A stretch of 64,000 bases of DNA from Pantoea piersonii (GCF_003612015.1 NZ_RARB01000001.1:1054001-1118000), one strand, 5' to 3'; positions 53,550 through 63,525 are shown, counted from the first letter of the stretch. Notes: generated by a model not told the origin, from the sequence alone. A program made the numbers and translations.

Positions 53550-53807
53550 TTAGTTAAGGCTGGCGGCGGTGCCAGACAGCCTGCTCGCGCCAGAGGTCGA
53601 AGTGATGCGAAAAGACTTTACGCGGCCAGTGTCCTGCTTTCCCGACAGCTGCTGTTCCAGAGAAATCAGGCTGCTGCTGCCGCTGACGTTCACCGCTACG
53701 GCCTCGGTCTGGTAATAAGGCGCAGCTTCTGGCTGTTGCGCCGCCGCGCTGGCAAATGAAACCACGCCAAGCAACGCCGCCAGTAGACTATATTTCACGC
53801 TTTTCAT
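53550..53807 (-). CDS. DUF1471 (YhcN/BhsA/McbA) periplasmic stress protein
   Basis: 85 residues from ATG 53807 behind GGAGAGAGAAG. Signal peptide 'MKSVKYSLLAALLGVVSFASA'. The mature end 'LISLEQQLSGKQDT...SFRITSTSG' is the DUF1471 core. Family members such as BhsA, McbA and YdgH are induced by biofilm, copper, acid or peroxide stress. It lies 31 bases after a sister gene of the same family and probably shares its transcript. Confidence 0.92.
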   Translation of the reverse strand: MKSVKYSLLAALLGVVSFASAAAQQPEAAPYYQTEAVAVNVSGSSSLISLEQQLSGKQDTGRVKSFRITSTSGASRLSGTAASLN

Positions 53808-53838
53808 CTTCTCTCTCCTGCTCTCCAACGCGATTCAC

Positions 53839-54096
53839 TTACTGATAAATCACCGCTGTGCCGTGCAGGTTGTTCTGACCGGAGGTAGAGGTGATGCGGA
53901 AAGATTTCGCGCCTGCGGCATCCGCTTTCGCGTTCAGCTGCGCTTCCAGTGAATCAAGGTTGGCACCGCCCTGCGCGGAGATTGTGCCTACCGGCGTCTG
54001 ATGCAGAGGATCGCTGACAACCTGCTCAGCAGCGAAAGCACCAAAAGTCAGGGTAGTAAGGGCCAGAGCGGCCAGGGTCAGTTTAGTAGTTTTCAT
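53839..54096 (-). CDS. DUF1471 periplasmic stress protein, first of a tandem pair
   Basis: 85 residues from ATG 54096. Signal peptide 'MKTTKLTLAALALTTLTFGAFA'. Core 'LDSLEAQLNAKADAAGAKSF' plus 'RITSTSGQNNLHGTAVIYQ'. The last 30 residues match its neighbour closely, so the pair arose by duplication. Its promoter region contains a GATC palindrome 47 bases upstream and faces the TetR gene. Confidence 0.92.
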   Translation of the reverse strand: MKTTKLTLAALALTTLTFGAFAAEQVVSDPLHQTPVGTISAQGGANLDSLEAQLNAKADAAGAKSFRITSTSGQNNLHGTAVIYQ

Positions 54097-54142
54097 GATA
54101 TCGGCTCTCATATTCGGGTTTGAAAAGGTGTCGTTAAATTAA

Positions 54143-54156
54143 TTAACGATCATTAA
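54143..54156. promoter_or_regulatory. GATC-centred palindrome, probable TetR operator (site 1)
   Basis: TTAACGATCATTAA, 47 bases before the DUF1471 start codon; one of three similar sites in the divergent region. Confidence 0.6.
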
Positions 54157-54197
54157 ATAAATAGTAGTGCATGCAGCGACCTTGCGTCAATATTTTT

Positions 54198-54216
54198 TTA
54201 GCGATCGTTATTTTAA
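54198..54216. promoter_or_regulatory. GATC-centred palindrome, probable TetR operator (site 2)
   Basis: TTAGCGATCGTTATTTTAA; the perfect palindrome AGCGATCGTT differs by one base from self-complementary AACGATCGTT, with AT flanks as in site 1. Confidence 0.5.
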
Positions 54217-54342
54217 TGCGGAAGTGGCGTGATTATGGGCTTTGTCGCCCTTTTACACTTAACCATAAGGGGGAAAGGCACTCGACGAGGCACAAAATGA
54301 CAACCTGCTTTTGTCAGAAGGCGGGCTGGCTTGCATATTTTC

Positions 54343-54356
54343 TTAATGATCGGTAA
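54343..54356. promoter_or_regulatory. GATC-centred palindrome, probable TetR operator (site 3)
   Basis: TTAATGATCGGTAA, 33 bases before the tetR start codon, suited to autorepression. Confidence 0.55.
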
Positions 54357-54388
54357 TTTAATAGAGCCTTTTACAGAAGTGAGGATCT

Positions 54389-55039
54389 ATGAGTCAGCAA
54401 TATGATGAAGCACAGAAAAAATGTCGTGGTCGGCCAAGGACCTTCGATCGGGACGCTGCGCTGGACAAAGCCCTGACGCTGTTCTGGACTCACGGCTATG
54501 AGGGCACCTCCCTTTCTGATCTGGTTGCCGCTACTGGCGCAAAAGCGCCTACGCTTTACGCCGAGTTCGTGAATAAGGAAGGCCTGTTCCGCGCCGCGAT
54601 GGAACGCTATATCGAGCGCTTTAGCGCCTGGCGCAATGCTGCGCTGCAGGATGAGAATAAATCCGTTGCCGAAGCGATTGAGGGCTGGTTCCGCGCTACG
54701 GCGGCTTGCTTTACTAACTGTGAGACTCCGTCAGGCTGCTTTTTTATCTGCACCTCGACCGCGCTCTCTTCGTCATCGAGCGAGATTGCTCATATGCTGC
54801 GCCAGCAGCATGACGCACAGCAGCAGACCCTGCTGGATTTTCTGGCCGCCCGCCAGCAGCGCGGCGAAATCCCGGCGCAGGTCGATATGCTTTCTCTGGC
54901 CCGCTATCTTGCCTGTATGGTGCAAGGCATGTCGGTACGGGCGCGTGAAGGCGCGCCGCAGGCAGATCTCGATAATATTATCGATACGCTGATGGCGATG
55001 TGGCCAACGCTGACCGGTCAGTGCATGAAGACGCACTGA
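54389..55039 (+). CDS. TetR/AcrR-family regulator
   Basis: 216 residues with GAGGATCT before the ATG. DNA-binding domain: 'RGRPRTFDRDAALDKALTLFW', 'GYEGTSLSDLVAATGAKAPTLYAEFVNKEGLF' (key parts). The ligand domain has three cysteines ('ACFTNCETPSGCFFIC') that could sense oxidants or electrophiles. Divergent from the DUF1471 pair; probably represses it and itself through the GATC palindromes. Confidence 0.92.
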   Translation: MSQQYDEAQKKCRGRPRTFDRDAALDKALTLFWTHGYEGTSLSDLVAATGAKAPTLYAEFVNKEGLFRAAMERYIERFSAWRNAALQDENKSVAEAIEGWFRATAACFTNCETPSGCFFICTSTALSSSSSEIAHMLRQQHDAQQQTLLDFLAARQQRGEIPAQVDMLSLARYLACMVQGMSVRAREGAPQADLDNIIDTLMAMWPTLTGQCMKTH

Positions 55040-55062
55040 ATATTTTTACACTATGAAGTAAT

Positions 55063-55085
55063 CAGGGCGGGAGATCCCCGCCCTG
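55063..55085. terminator. Bidirectional hairpin between tetR and rhaM
   Basis: CAGGGCGGG (55063-55071) pairs with CCCGCCCTG (55077-55085). U-run is poor, so strength is uncertain. Confidence 0.6.
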
Positions 55086-55097
55086 TGTTGCAACCGT

Positions 55098-55412
55098 TTA
55101 TTCCAGAAAAAAGACCGGTTTTAACGGCTGGCTGACTGGGCTGTTGTCAGGGTTGCTCGGCATCAAATCCTTCATCGACGCCCACCAGCGCTGACACACC
55201 TCCGTTTGCGCGACGGCATTCCAGCGCTCCTCCGATTCGATTTCCACGCTGGCGAACAGCAGATTACGTTCGGCATCCAGCCAGATCGCGTAGTTGTGCG
55301 CGCCGTGCGCCTTCAGCGTTTCCGCTAGTTCCGGCCAGATGGGCGAATGGCGACGCTCATACTCTTGATGGCACTCCGCATTCACCTGCATGACAAAGGC
55401 TTTACGAAGCAT
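55098..55412 (-). CDS. rhaM: L-rhamnose mutarotase
   Basis: 104 residues from ATG 55412, the same length as E. coli RhaM; the start lies inside the end of rhaD (11-base overlap), so translation is coupled. '[20 protein letters not shown]', '[11 protein letters not shown]' and '[20 protein letters not shown]' carry the catalytic His and Tyr. It interconverts alpha and beta anomers of L-rhamnose to feed the isomerase. Confidence 0.96.
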   Translation of the reverse strand: MLRKAFVMQVNAECHQEYERRHSPIWPELAETLKAHGAHNYAIWLDAERNLLFASVEIESEERWNAVAQTEVCQRWWASMKDLMPSNPDNSPVSQPLKPVFFLE

Positions 55413-56244
55413 TGGCGGGTCCTGCGTCAAGAGCGGCCTGCCAGGGCTTAACGTTGAAGCGTTTGCCCAGCGCGACCAGCTGTTCGGTTGTGATGCTCTG
55501 CCGGATACCGCCCATCGACAGCACTTTTACGATCACTTCAGACGATTTCTCCGCCGTATCGATCAAGCCGAAGGTCTCATCCAGCGTCGGCCCAGCGCCA
55601 AAAATGCCGTGGAAGGGCCACATCACGATGCTGTGTGACGCCATTTGATCGGCTGTCGCCTGGCCAATTTCATCCGTTCCCGGCACCATCCAGGGCAGGA
55701 TGCCGACGCCGTCAGGAAACACCACCAGACACTCAGTGCTGCCTTCCCATAACAGACGAGTAAAGCGTGCCGAATCGAGATCCACCACATAGCTCAGCGA
55801 CATAAAATTTGTTGCGTGGCAGTGCATAATCACGCGGTCTACGCCACCGGAGACCACTTTACGCACGCTGTGTGACTGGAAGTGCGCCGCCAGCTCTGAG
55901 GTAGGCAGCCCACCGTTAGTCAGTCCCCAGTGGATCTTGTACGACAGCCCTTTCTCATCAACCTTTAACAGCGCCAGAGAGTCAGCTGGATCGAGCTGCA
56001 CATTGCGGAAAAATTTGCCGGAGCCGGTGACAAGGAACCAGCAGTTTGCCAGCTCAGGGGCCGGTTTAGTCAGCTCAACGCAGCGCGGCTCCGCGTAAAA
56101 GTCGCCCGCGAACGGCGCTGTTTCTTCCTCAAGCAGGCGCAGCGAGACGTTGCCGCCATTACGTTCGTCCCAGCCCTTCAGCCACATATCGCTGGTCGCT
56201 TTAACCATTCCCTGAACAAACCAGGATGAAAGAATGCTTTGCAT
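55402..56244 (-). CDS. rhaD: Rhamnulose-1-phosphate aldolase
   Basis: 280 residues, slightly longer than the 274 of E. coli. Class II (zinc) aldolase: '[14 protein letters not shown]', '[12 protein letters not shown]', zinc His pair in '[11 protein letters not shown]' and a third His near '[13 protein letters not shown]', with the catalytic Glu in '[10 protein letters not shown]'. Splits L-rhamnulose 1-phosphate into DHAP and L-lactaldehyde. Third gene of rhaBADM. Confidence 0.97.
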   Translation of the reverse strand: MQSILSSWFVQGMVKATSDMWLKGWDERNGGNVSLRLLEEETAPFAGDFYAEPRCVELTKPAPELANCWFLVTGSGKFFRNVQLDPADSLALLKVDEKGLSYKIHWGLTNGGLPTSELAAHFQSHSVRKVVSGGVDRVIMHCHATNFMSLSYVVDLDSARFTRLLWEGSTECLVVFPDGVGILPWMVPGTDEIGQATADQMASHSIVMWPFHGIFGAGPTLDETFGLIDTAEKSSEVIVKVLSMGGIRQSITTEQLVALGKRFNVKPWQAALDAGPANAS

Positions 56245-56253
56245 AGTGAATCC

Positions 56254-57510
56254 TTAACGTTGGCTCAGAATTTGTTTTTCATAATCGCGGACACTGCTTA
56301 ACCAGCTGGCATCGACGGGCACGTCGTGGCGCAGGCACCAGGCCTCCCATACCGCCTGCCACGGCAGCGATTTCTGCTCTTCCAGCAGCGCGAGGCGTGC
56401 GGTGTAATCCCCTGCCGTTTCGGCCTGACGCAGGCGCTCGGTCGGTTCCAGCAGCGCGCGCAGCAGCGCTTTTTTCGTGTTGCGCGTGCCAATGACCCAG
56501 GCGGCGATACGGTTAATAGAGGCGTCGAAGAAGTCGAGCCCAATATGCACTTTGTCGAACAGCTGATGACGCACGATTTCGCTGGCGATCGCCTGGGTTT
56601 CATCGTCCAGCAGCACCACATGGTCGCTGTCCCAGCGCACCGGGCGGCTGACGTGCAGCAGCAGGCGCGGCACGTAAAGCATGGCCGTAGAGATCTTGTC
56701 GGAGATCACTTCAGTCGGGTGAAAATGGCCCGCATCCAGCGTCAGCGCGGTCTGACGGCTGGTGGCGTAGCCCATAAAGAACTCGTTGGAACCAACGGTA
56801 TAGCTTTCCGCGCCAATGCCGAACAACTTGCTCTCTACCGCATCGATATGGTGCTGCGGATCGAGCTTGTCGGCGATCACCTCATCCAGCGCGCTCAGCA
56901 GTCGCTGACGCGGCGCAAGGCGATCGACAGTCAGATCCTTCATGCCGTCCGGCACCCAGATATTCATTACCGACGGCGTACCGAGCTGCTCGCCAAAATA
57001 AGCCGAGACGCGACGGCTCGCTTTACAGTGATCGATCCAGAACTGACGAATCGCCTTGTCAGGGTGTGAGAGCGTGAACCCGTCGGCGCTCAGCGGATGC
57101 GAGAAGCAGCTCGGGTTAAAATCCAGCCCCAGCTGCTGCTGTTTCGCCCACTCCACCCAGCCGGCGTAATGCTTCGGCTCAATGGCATCGCGCTCTACCG
57201 GCGTATCGCTTTCCAGATAGATAGCGTGCAGGTTCAGACGCTTAGGTCCTGGAATCAGCGACATCGCTTTTTCCAGATCGGCGCGCAGCTCAGCGGCGTT
57301 GCGCGCTTTGCCTGGATAGTTGCCGGTCGCCTGAATGCCGCCGGTCAGCGCGCCTTGCGGGTTCTCGAAGCCGCGTACGTCGTCGCCTTGCCAGCAGTGC
57401 ATGGAGACCGGAACGCTATCCAGTCGCGCCATTGCCTGATCGACATCCACGCCGATATCGGCATAACGTTGTTTAGCCAGCTCAAAGGCTTGCTCAATCA
57501 GCTTTGTCAT
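56254..57510 (-). CDS. rhaA: L-rhamnose isomerase
   Basis: 418 residues. Nearly collinear with E. coli RhaA: '[20 protein letters not shown]', '[20 protein letters not shown]' and '[17 protein letters not shown]' contain the Mn-binding and substrate residues. Converts L-rhamnose to L-rhamnulose. It overlaps the end of rhaB by 17 bases and precedes rhaD by nine. Confidence 0.98.
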   Translation of the reverse strand: MTKLIEQAFELAKQRYADIGVDVDQAMARLDSVPVSMHCWQGDDVRGFENPQGALTGGIQATGNYPGKARNAAELRADLEKAMSLIPGPKRLNLHAIYLESDTPVERDAIEPKHYAGWVEWAKQQQLGLDFNPSCFSHPLSADGFTLSHPDKAIRQFWIDHCKASRRVSAYFGEQLGTPSVMNIWVPDGMKDLTVDRLAPRQRLLSALDEVIADKLDPQHHIDAVESKLFGIGAESYTVGSNEFFMGYATSRQTALTLDAGHFHPTEVISDKISTAMLYVPRLLLHVSRPVRWDSDHVVLLDDETQAIASEIVRHQLFDKVHIGLDFFDASINRIAAWVIGTRNTKKALLRALLEPTERLRQAETAGDYTARLALLEEQKSLPWQAVWEAWCLRHDVPVDASWLSSVRDYEKQILSQR

Positions 57511-58975
57511 ATGCGAGTTCCTTAGCAGGCTGAGTCAGCGCCGAGAAGCGTGCCTGGCAGGCACGAAAGGCGCTGTTGGTCAGCGGTTCAAATGTCTTTA
57601 GAGGGAAGTTGTTTTCTACGCAGCGGCGGAAATCCGCGACGTCGGCCAGCTCGCCTAATGCGATAAGCTGGCAGCCGACATTGCCCAGCGTCGAGGCTTC
57701 CACCGGTCCGGCCAGCACCGGTATTTCACAGGCGTCGGCGCAGAGCTGGTTGAGAAACTGATTCTGGCTGCCGCCGCCCACAATATGCAGCTGACGAAAC
57801 GCGACGCCGCGCAGCCCGGCCAGTTCGTTAAGCACTTCGCGGTAGAGCAGCGCAAGGCTGTCGAAAATACAGCGCGCCAGCGCGGCGGCGGACTGCGGTA
57901 CCGCCATATGCTGTTCGGCGCAGGCATTCTGAATTTCATTCACCATGCTGTCGGGATTGATAAAGCGCGCGTCGTTAGGATTGATCAGCGCGCGGCAGGC
58001 AGGCTCTTTTTGCGTCTCCGCAATCAGCGCGCAAAGATCGTCAATCTGCAGCTCGGCGCAGACCCGCTGCAGCAGCCAGAGCCCCATAATGTTTTTCAGA
58101 ACGCGATAGCCCTCTGCACCGCCCTCGTTGGTAATGTTAGCCTGGAGCGCGGCAGCGCTGGCGTAAGGCAGCAGGCTTTCGAATCCCATCAGCGACCAGG
58201 TGCCGGAGCTGAGGTAGGCCGCATTCTCCTGGGTCAGCGGCGTGGCAAGCACCGCGCTGGCGGTATCGTGTGTCGTAACGGCGATGACCGGAATGTCGAC
58301 GCCACTGGCGTTCTGCCAGTAACCGATAACATTGCCCGGCGACGTGGGTTTACCGAACCACTCAGGCGACGCGCCCGCCCAGTCGAGCAACTCAGCGTCC
58401 CACTCGCCGCTTTCAATATTCAACAGCTGCGTGGTGGTGGCGTTGGTGTATTCCCAGTTGAGCTTGCCCGTCAGGCGATAGTGCAGATAGTCGGGGATCA
58501 TCAGCGCATGGGCGGCCTGCTCTTTCCAGTCAGGCTGCTGCTGGCTCAGGGCGCGGAACTGATAAAGCGTGTTAAACGGCAGAAACTGAATGCCGGTGCG
58601 GCCATAAATAGCCTCTTTACCCAGATCGCGCAGCGCCTGCTCCATCAGCCCGTGGGTGCGTTTATCGCGATAGCTCACCGCTTCGCCGACCCGATTGCCC
58701 GCCTTATCCAGCAGCACCATATCAACGCCCCAGGTGTCGATGCCGATGCTGTCCGGCACGATGCCTTCATCGCCCAGCTGCGCCAGCCCGGCGCGGATCT
58801 CGCGTTCAAGATGGTCGAGGTCCCAGCAGTCATAGCCGCCCCGACGTTCGCGAAGACTGGCGAAACGACGCACCTCGCGTAGATCGATTTGCTGTGATGC
58901 GGCGTCCCACCGGGCGAGCATCACACGTCCGCTGGATGCGCCCAAATCAACCGCAACGATATTTCGCTTACTCAT
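57494..58975 (-). CDS. rhaB: Rhamnulokinase
   Basis: 493 residues, FGGY sugar-kinase fold. '[18 protein letters not shown]' is the N-terminal phosphate loop; '[13 protein letters not shown]' holds the catalytic Asp region; '[15 protein letters not shown]' and '[20 protein letters not shown]' are C-terminal ATP-binding motifs. Phosphorylates rhamnulose at C1 with ATP. First gene of rhaBADM, divergent from rhaSR. Confidence 0.97.
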   Translation of the reverse strand: MSKRNIVAVDLGASSGRVMLARWDAASQQIDLREVRRFASLRERRGGYDCWDLDHLEREIRAGLAQLGDEGIVPDSIGIDTWGVDMVLLDKAGNRVGEAVSYRDKRTHGLMEQALRDLGKEAIYGRTGIQFLPFNTLYQFRALSQQQPDWKEQAAHALMIPDYLHYRLTGKLNWEYTNATTTQLLNIESGEWDAELLDWAGASPEWFGKPTSPGNVIGYWQNASGVDIPVIAVTTHDTASAVLATPLTQENAAYLSSGTWSLMGFESLLPYASAAALQANITNEGGAEGYRVLKNIMGLWLLQRVCAELQIDDLCALIAETQKEPACRALINPNDARFINPDSMVNEIQNACAEQHMAVPQSAAALARCIFDSLALLYREVLNELAGLRGVAFRQLHIVGGGSQNQFLNQLCADACEIPVLAGPVEASTLGNVGCQLIALGELADVADFRRCVENNFPLKTFEPLTNSAFRACQARFSALTQPAKELAYDKAD

Positions 58976-59265
58976 GGCCCGTTCTTCCTTAGATATGATG
59001 CTGACAGAGTAAAAACGTTACGTGTTCGCCACCTTCCCCGTACTGCCAGCGCGGCTATGCCGCTGGCAGGTTTGCAAAGATGTTCGTGAGAGAGATCACA
59101 GAGGCGTAAGGGCGACAGATGTGAGCTTCGCCGCAATTCTTTTATCTGGCGGGAATATCTTGAATAAAAAGCGAATTTACTGCGCTTCGCAGTACAAAAT
59201 TCAAGGTAAGCGGCGTGGGCGCTGAGTAGACTCGGTTACGCTTTTGTTAAACGAACGAGGCCACT
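58976..59265. promoter_or_regulatory. rhaB / rhaS divergent control region
   Basis: 290 bases, no gene. Contains an inverted repeat CTGCCAGCG (59043-59051) / CGCTGGCAG (59061-59069), a CRP site at 59085-59100, and inverted repeats ACTGCG-CTT-CGCAGT (59179-59193) and CTTGAAT (59159) / ATTCAAG (59199). In E. coli the same gap binds RhaS, RhaR and CRP; which element here binds which is not determinable by eye. Confidence 0.7.
59085..59100. promoter_or_regulatory. CRP binding site in the rha control region
   Basis: CGTGAGAGAGATCACA fits the CRP consensus TGTGA-N6-TCACA with one mismatch in the left arm. Placement midway between rhaB and rhaS suits catabolite control of both. Confidence 0.75.
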
Positions 59266-60087
59266 ATGACGATTTTACACAGCGCCGATTTCTTTCCTCA
59301 GGGCGATTACGCTATCGCTATCGAACCGCGTGTGCCGCAGCAGGCGTTTCCCGAGCATCACCACGATTTCCATGAAATCGTGCTGGTAGAACAGGGTTCG
59401 GGCATTCATGTGTTCAACGGCCAGCCGCAAACGCTGTGCGCCGGTTGCGTCTGCTTCGTGCGCGACCACGATCGACATCTGTATGAGCAGACGGATAATC
59501 TCTGCCTGACCAACGTGCTCTACCGCAGCCCTGCCGCCTTTCGCTTTCTTTCGGGTTTGCAGGCGCTGCTGCCGAACGAGCGAGAGGGCAATTACGCCTC
59601 GCACTGGCGCATAAATAGCAAAGCCATGACGCAGGCGCTGGATGTCGTGGCGAAGATGCGGCAGGATGAGGGCTGGTCGCTGGAGAAGCAGGCTCGCCAG
59701 GAGCAGCTCTTCTTGCAGCTGCTGGTTTTGCTGCGCGAAGCGTGCCGCAATGAACAGGCGCAGGATCAGGAAGCCCGCCTGCACCGTCTGCTCGACTGGC
59801 TTAACGATCACTACAGTGAAGAGATTTTGTGGGAAGCGCTGGCTGACCGTTTTTCGCTGTCGCTGCGCACGCTGCATCGTCAGATGAAGCAGCAAACAGG
59901 CAGTACGCCACAGCGCTATCTGAACCGCCTGCGGCTGCTGCAGGCGCGACATCTGCTGCGCCACAGCGATCTGCGTATTACCGATATCGCCTTTCAGTGC
60001 GGTTTCGGCGACAGCAACCACTTCTCTACTCTGTTTCGGCGTGAATTTGGCTGCGCACCGCGAGCGGAGCGCCAGCAGATGATGTAA
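59266..60087 (+). CDS. rhaS: RhaS, AraC-type activator of rhaBAD and rhaT
   Basis: 273 residues. Cupin sugar-binding domain ('[21 protein letters not shown]', '[16 protein letters not shown]') and two helix-turn-helix units at the C-terminus ('[15 protein letters not shown]', '[26 protein letters not shown]' parts). Binds L-rhamnose and activates rhaBADM and rhaT with CRP. ACGAGG precedes the ATG. Confidence 0.95.
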   Translation: MTILHSADFFPQGDYAIAIEPRVPQQAFPEHHHDFHEIVLVEQGSGIHVFNGQPQTLCAGCVCFVRDHDRHLYEQTDNLCLTNVLYRSPAAFRFLSGLQALLPNEREGNYASHWRINSKAMTQALDVVAKMRQDEGWSLEKQARQEQLFLQLLVLLREACRNEQAQDQEARLHRLLDWLNDHYSEEILWEALADRFSLSLRTLHRQMKQQTGSTPQRYLNRLRLLQARHLLRHSDLRITDIAFQCGFGDSNHFSTLFRREFGCAPRAERQQMM

Positions 60088-60101
60088 AAAAGGAGCGAGC
60101 G

Positions 60102-60974
60102 ATGACGCTGATACTGAGCCGGGACGACTATTTTCCCGCGCCTGGCCTGCCGGTTACGGTGGCTGAACGTATGCCACAACCCTCTTTTCCCGCCCACCGG
60201 CATGAGTTTAGCGAAATTGTCATCGTCTGGCGCGGCAACGGCCTGCATATTCTCAACGATCGCCCCTGGCTGATTACCTGCGGCGATGTCTTCTATATTC
60301 GCGACCAGGATTGCCACAGCTACGACAGCGTCAACGACCTGGTGCTGGACAATATCCTCTACTGCCGCGATCGCTTCGGTCTTGCTCTCGACTGGGGGCA
60401 GCTATTGCCGCCGCAAGGCGTTGACGCGCCGGGCTGCTGGCGTCTGACCACCCGTGGCATGGCGCTGGCGCGCGGCGTGATCAGCCAGCTGGAGCGCGAA
60501 AGCCGCAAGAGCGATCCCCTTTCCATTCAGCTTACGGAAGCGCTTTTTTTACAGCTGGCGCTTATTCTTCGCCGCCACGGCTATGCGGCGGATCGCCCCT
60601 GGGCGCTGCCGGAAGGCGAGCAGCTCGATCTGCTGATGTCGGCGCTACAGGGCGCGGTGGCGCGCCCTTTCGATCTGGCGACCTTTTGCCAGCAAAATTC
60701 GCTGAACGAACGCGCGCTAAAGCAGCTCTTTCGCCAGCAGACCGGAATGACGGTCGGTCACTATTTGCGGCAGCTGCAGCTTTGTCAGGCAAAATATCTG
60801 CTGCGCACCCAGGATTGTCTGATCAGTGAAGTGGCGGCGCGCTGCGGCTTCGACGACAGCAACTATTTTTCGGTAGTGTTTACGCGCGAAACGGGTTTAA
60901 CGCCCAGCGCCTGGCGCCAGCGGTTTGTGCCGCAGCGCTCGGGAAGCTCAGCACAGGACCGCGCGCCGTCCTGA
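60102..60974 (+). CDS. rhaR: RhaR, AraC-type activator of rhaSR
   Basis: 290 residues, 14 bases after rhaS with GGAGCGAGCG before its ATG. Same two-domain layout: '[21 protein letters not shown]', '[15 protein letters not shown]', then '[17 protein letters not shown]' and '[20 protein letters not shown]'. The last 15 residues ([14 protein letters not shown]) extend beyond E. coli RhaR. Activates transcription of rhaSR in response to L-rhamnose. Confidence 0.95.
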   Translation: MTLILSRDDYFPAPGLPVTVAERMPQPSFPAHRHEFSEIVIVWRGNGLHILNDRPWLITCGDVFYIRDQDCHSYDSVNDLVLDNILYCRDRFGLALDWGQLLPPQGVDAPGCWRLTTRGMALARGVISQLERESRKSDPLSIQLTEALFLQLALILRRHGYAADRPWALPEGEQLDLLMSALQGAVARPFDLATFCQQNSLNERALKQLFRQQTGMTVGHYLRQLQLCQAKYLLRTQDCLISEVAARCGFDDSNYFSVVFTRETGLTPSAWRQRFVPQRSGSSAQDRAPS

Positions 60975-61021
60975 AAAAGAGGTTACCCTTAATTTCTCAG
61001 GCCATGCCCAGAGCCTGCTAA

Positions 61022-61128
61022 GCGGGTGAAAAGGCCCGAAGAGCAAAGCGTCCCGCGACAAGGATGTCGCGGGCCGAGCTGGCATGGATGCCGTCTTTTG
61101 CGTCTTTGCGATCGGGCCTTCTCACCCG
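61022..61128 (+). repeat. 107-bp structured inverted-repeat element with CsrA-like GGA hairpins
   Basis: Outer arms 61022-61050 and 61100-61128 are complementary apart from a few mismatches and single-base bulges. Inside lie a 9-bp stem CCCGCGACA (61052-61060) / TGTCGCGGG (61065-61073) with loop AGGA and a second GGCAT/ATGCC stem (61081-61092) around GG. ACAAGGATGT equals the last ten positions of the reported CsrA consensus RUACARGGAUGU. It lies between convergent rhaR and rhaT and may be a member of a repeated intergenic element family. Confidence 0.7.
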
Positions 61129-61181
61129 CGCTGGCACACTCTTGTACACCCATGCCTTGCTTGTTCTTACCCTGCATACAC

Positions 61182-62216
61182 TCAGGCGGCCAGTCCAAGC
61201 CCGACAATATTAGCGGCGATAATAATCACCACGCAGCCGATCGACAGTACGCTGACCGGACGGCGTCCAGCCGATTTCCACTCTTTCATCAGCAAACCAA
61301 CCAGCCCGCCGCACAGCACATAGAGACTCATATGCAGCATCCAGCTGACATAGTCATACTGCGGTGGAATGCTGGCGTGGCCCCAGGCATAGAAGAAAAA
61401 CTGCAGATACCACATGGTGCCGCCCAGCACCGCGAAGGCGATATTGGCGATCAGCAGCGGTTTCGCCACGGAGAGATCCTGCCGCAGCGACAGCTCCGGC
61501 TTAACCGCCAGGCGGATAAAACAGAACGCCAGGTTAACCAGCGCCCCGCCGCCCATAATCACCACGTAGCTTGGCAGCGCGACGTAGAGCGGATCGATGC
61601 CCAACTGCGCCGCCGCCTCATGCATCGGCTTAGCCGCATCCATGGCGAACGACATGCCTGCCGAAAAAATGCCGCACAGCACCGCCAGCAGCAGCCCTTT
61701 TTTGAGATTGAACTCTTCCGCATTGATCCCCAGCGCGCGCTCTTTCAGCAGGCCGGCGCGCGAAACAATCGCTACGCCCATCAGCGCCACGGCAACACCG
61801 AGCAGGGTTAACCGGCCGCCGGTTGAGGCGAACAGCTCGCCGAAGCGTCCCTGGATAAGCGGCGTCATCAGGGTACCGACCACCAGCGTAATGCCGATGG
61901 CGATGCCGATGCCCATCGACATGCCGAGATAGCGCATCGTCAGACCGTAGTTAATGTTGCCGATGCCCCACATTGCGCCAAACAGAAATACCGGCAACAG
62001 CTGAGAAAGGCTGAAGCTGCTGTAGTAGGCCCAGAAGTTCGGCAGCAGTACAGCACTCACGGCCCATGGCAGGATCAGCCAGGACATAAAGCCGCCTACT
62101 GACCACATCGTTTCCCATGACCACTTTTTCACCTGTTTAAACGGCGCGTAGAAACACGCTGCGCTGGCAGCACCGACGAGATGCCAGAAGATACCTGCGA
62201 TAATGGCACTGTTCAT
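61182..62216 (-). CDS. rhaT: L-rhamnose:H+ symporter
   Basis: 344 residues, ten membrane segments. '[20 protein letters not shown]', '[20 protein letters not shown]' and '[23 protein letters not shown]' (parts) are as in E. coli RhaT. Imports L-rhamnose with a proton. Convergent with rhaR, so transcribed from its own promoter upstream of 62216, where RhaS and CRP would be expected to act. AAGGAATAAC precedes the ATG. Confidence 0.96.
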   Translation of the reverse strand: MNSAIIAGIFWHLVGAASAACFYAPFKQVKKWSWETMWSVGGFMSWLILPWAVSAVLLPNFWAYYSSFSLSQLLPVFLFGAMWGIGNINYGLTMRYLGMSMGIGIAIGITLVVGTLMTPLIQGRFGELFASTGGRLTLLGVAVALMGVAIVSRAGLLKERALGINAEEFNLKKGLLLAVLCGIFSAGMSFAMDAAKPMHEAAAQLGIDPLYVALPSYVVIMGGGALVNLAFCFIRLAVKPELSLRQDLSVAKPLLIANIAFAVLGGTMWYLQFFFYAWGHASIPPQYDYVSWMLHMSLYVLCGGLVGLLMKEWKSAGRRPVSVLSIGCVVIIIAANIVGLGLAA

Positions 62217-62573
62217 TGTTATTCCTTGCGTAAGGTTGAGGCCTACAGGAAACCCGGTTCCTGATTAGCAGGCAGTCTACGGCGCGCCTGAACGCCTCAG
62301 CCTTTGGATGGCTGCCGACCGCAAAGCGGGAATGGCAATATCCACCAGTTAGTCCCTACGCGGATCACAGTTTCGACTTTGTCGGATTCGCCGCGCACAG
62401 ACCTGTTAAGTCGCTTATTATTCAGCATTTTTTTGAAAAGTGCTGTGCCGCGCAGCACATTTAACCGTTGGCTGCCGCCTTTTCCCGAACCCTGGCAAAA
62501 AAGGAAAGATCGCTTCACTAATGCGCGTTAACGCCGTATAAGACGTAGAAAATCTTCTATTGCCGGGATTGAG
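62217..62573. promoter_or_regulatory. Divergent promoter region of rhaT and the 62574 gene
   Basis: 357 bases without a gene. Contains a small GGA-loop hairpin CAGCC (62298) / GGCTG (62314) and AT-rich promoter-like stretches at 62410-62440. No clear CRP site was found by eye. Confidence 0.4.
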
Positions 62574-62897
62574 ATGACGGGAAAATGGTTAACGCTGTTT
62601 TTAACGCGTTCGGTAAGCCGCGCGATGCTGGATGACCTGCGTGCCATTCTGCCCGCCAGCGCGTTAAAGATTTTTATTAATGAACTGGAAGAGGCGCAGT
62701 ACGCCACGCTGGAGTGTCAACAGGCGGAAGAGAACTGCGCGCTGATCGCCTCGGCGCTGGTGGTATGGCGTCAGCTGGGCCAGGTCCACACCATTACCTA
62801 TAAAAAAGGGGAAGTGCTGCGCGACGTCAGCGACGCCAGCCAGTTTCAACTCTTCAGTATGCTGAAAACGCACCGTGCAGTGATGCAGGTCGCCTGA
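62574..62897 (+). CDS. Small cytosolic helical protein, unknown
   Basis: 107 residues with GAGATGACGG overlapping the start. N-terminus 'MTGKWLTLFLTRSVSRAMLDD' then 'LRAILPASALKIFINELEEA' and 'YATLECQQAEENCALIASAL'; mostly helical, no signal peptide or membrane segment. Normal GC and codon use, so it is a real gene. I do not recognise the family. It precedes yoaK by 21 bases and may be co-transcribed with it. Confidence 0.7.
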   Translation: MTGKWLTLFLTRSVSRAMLDDLRAILPASALKIFINELEEAQYATLECQQAEENCALIASALVVWRQLGQVHTITYKKGEVLRDVSDASQFQLFSMLKTHRAVMQVA

Positions 62898-62918
62898 CGC
62901 GGAGATAACGAGGTTTCT

Positions 62919-63017
62919 ATGAGAGTGGGTATTCTGTTTCCGATCGCCATTATTGTCGCCGGCGTCGGTTTTCTGGCATGGTTTATCGGCAGCGGACTCG
63001 CCATGCCAGGTTCCTGA
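62919..63017 (+). CDS. yoaK: YoaK-like single-helix membrane protein
   Basis: 32 residues: a short basic start MRVGILFP, a hydrophobic helix IAIIVAGVGFLAWFIGSGLA and the tail MPGS. Length and order match E. coli YoaK (MRIGIIFP…), a short inner-membrane protein of unknown role. AACGAGGT lies seven bases before the ATG. Confidence 0.8.
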   Translation: MRVGILFPIAIIVAGVGFLAWFIGSGLAMPGS

Positions 63018-63018
63018 A

Positions 63019-63285
63019 CTAACGCAGCTGGCTGTCTTTACTGCCGCGTCGGTTATAGAGGGCGCTGCCTTTTAGCTGCTTATCGTGCGCCTGCTGACAG
63101 GCCAGGCAGAAGCGTACGCCCGGCACCGCTTCACGGCGCGCCTGCGGTATCGGCTCGCCGCACTCGTCGCAAAACTCCGCGCTTTCGCCCTTGCTCATCG
63201 TGCCGCGCACGCGAGCGATCTCATCGTTAACTGTACTTTCGATCTGTTCCTGAACGGCGCCGTCTGACGCCCATCCGCTAGCCAT
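63019..63285 (-). CDS. ybiI: YbiI, DksA/TraR-type C4 zinc-finger protein
   Basis: 88 residues from ATG 63285 behind GAGGAGGATGTT. 'FCDECGEPIPQARREAVPGV' and 'FCLACQQ' form the C4 zinc finger, and the tail 'YNRRGSKDSQLR' is the same as in E. coli YbiI. A short DksA-like relative lacking the long coiled coil; function unproven. The frame is open 37 codons further upstream but without a ribosome site. Confidence 0.95.
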   Translation of the reverse strand: MASGWASDGAVQEQIESTVNDEIARVRGTMSKGESAEFCDECGEPIPQARREAVPGVRFCLACQQAHDKQLKGSALYNRRGSKDSQLR

Positions 63286-63525
63286 AACATCCTCCTCATG
63301 CTTCCTGAAAGTGTTGGCCCAAAATCCGTTTTGCGCAACGTAGAGAAGATATGCGGGCCATAGCGGATGAATACAACCTTTTGTCGCCGTCATCACTTTA
63401 ATCTGCGTTTGTTTGCCAGCGCCGCGCCGCGGATGGCAGCCAGACTAAGGTGTCGCGGTCTGTTTTGTTTCACGCTGCATTTATAAAACATTTTATTAAC
63501 GTACCCGACATCGGAGATGCAGCAG

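Noticed and set aside
57785..58882. Long open frame (365 codons) on the plus strand
   Set aside because: Antisense to rhaB, no ribosome site, no recognisable domain.
60989..61207. 72-codon frame on the minus strand
   Set aside because: Falls inside the 107-bp inverted repeat and its flanks; the text reflects the repeat, not a protein, and the rhaT end overlaps it.
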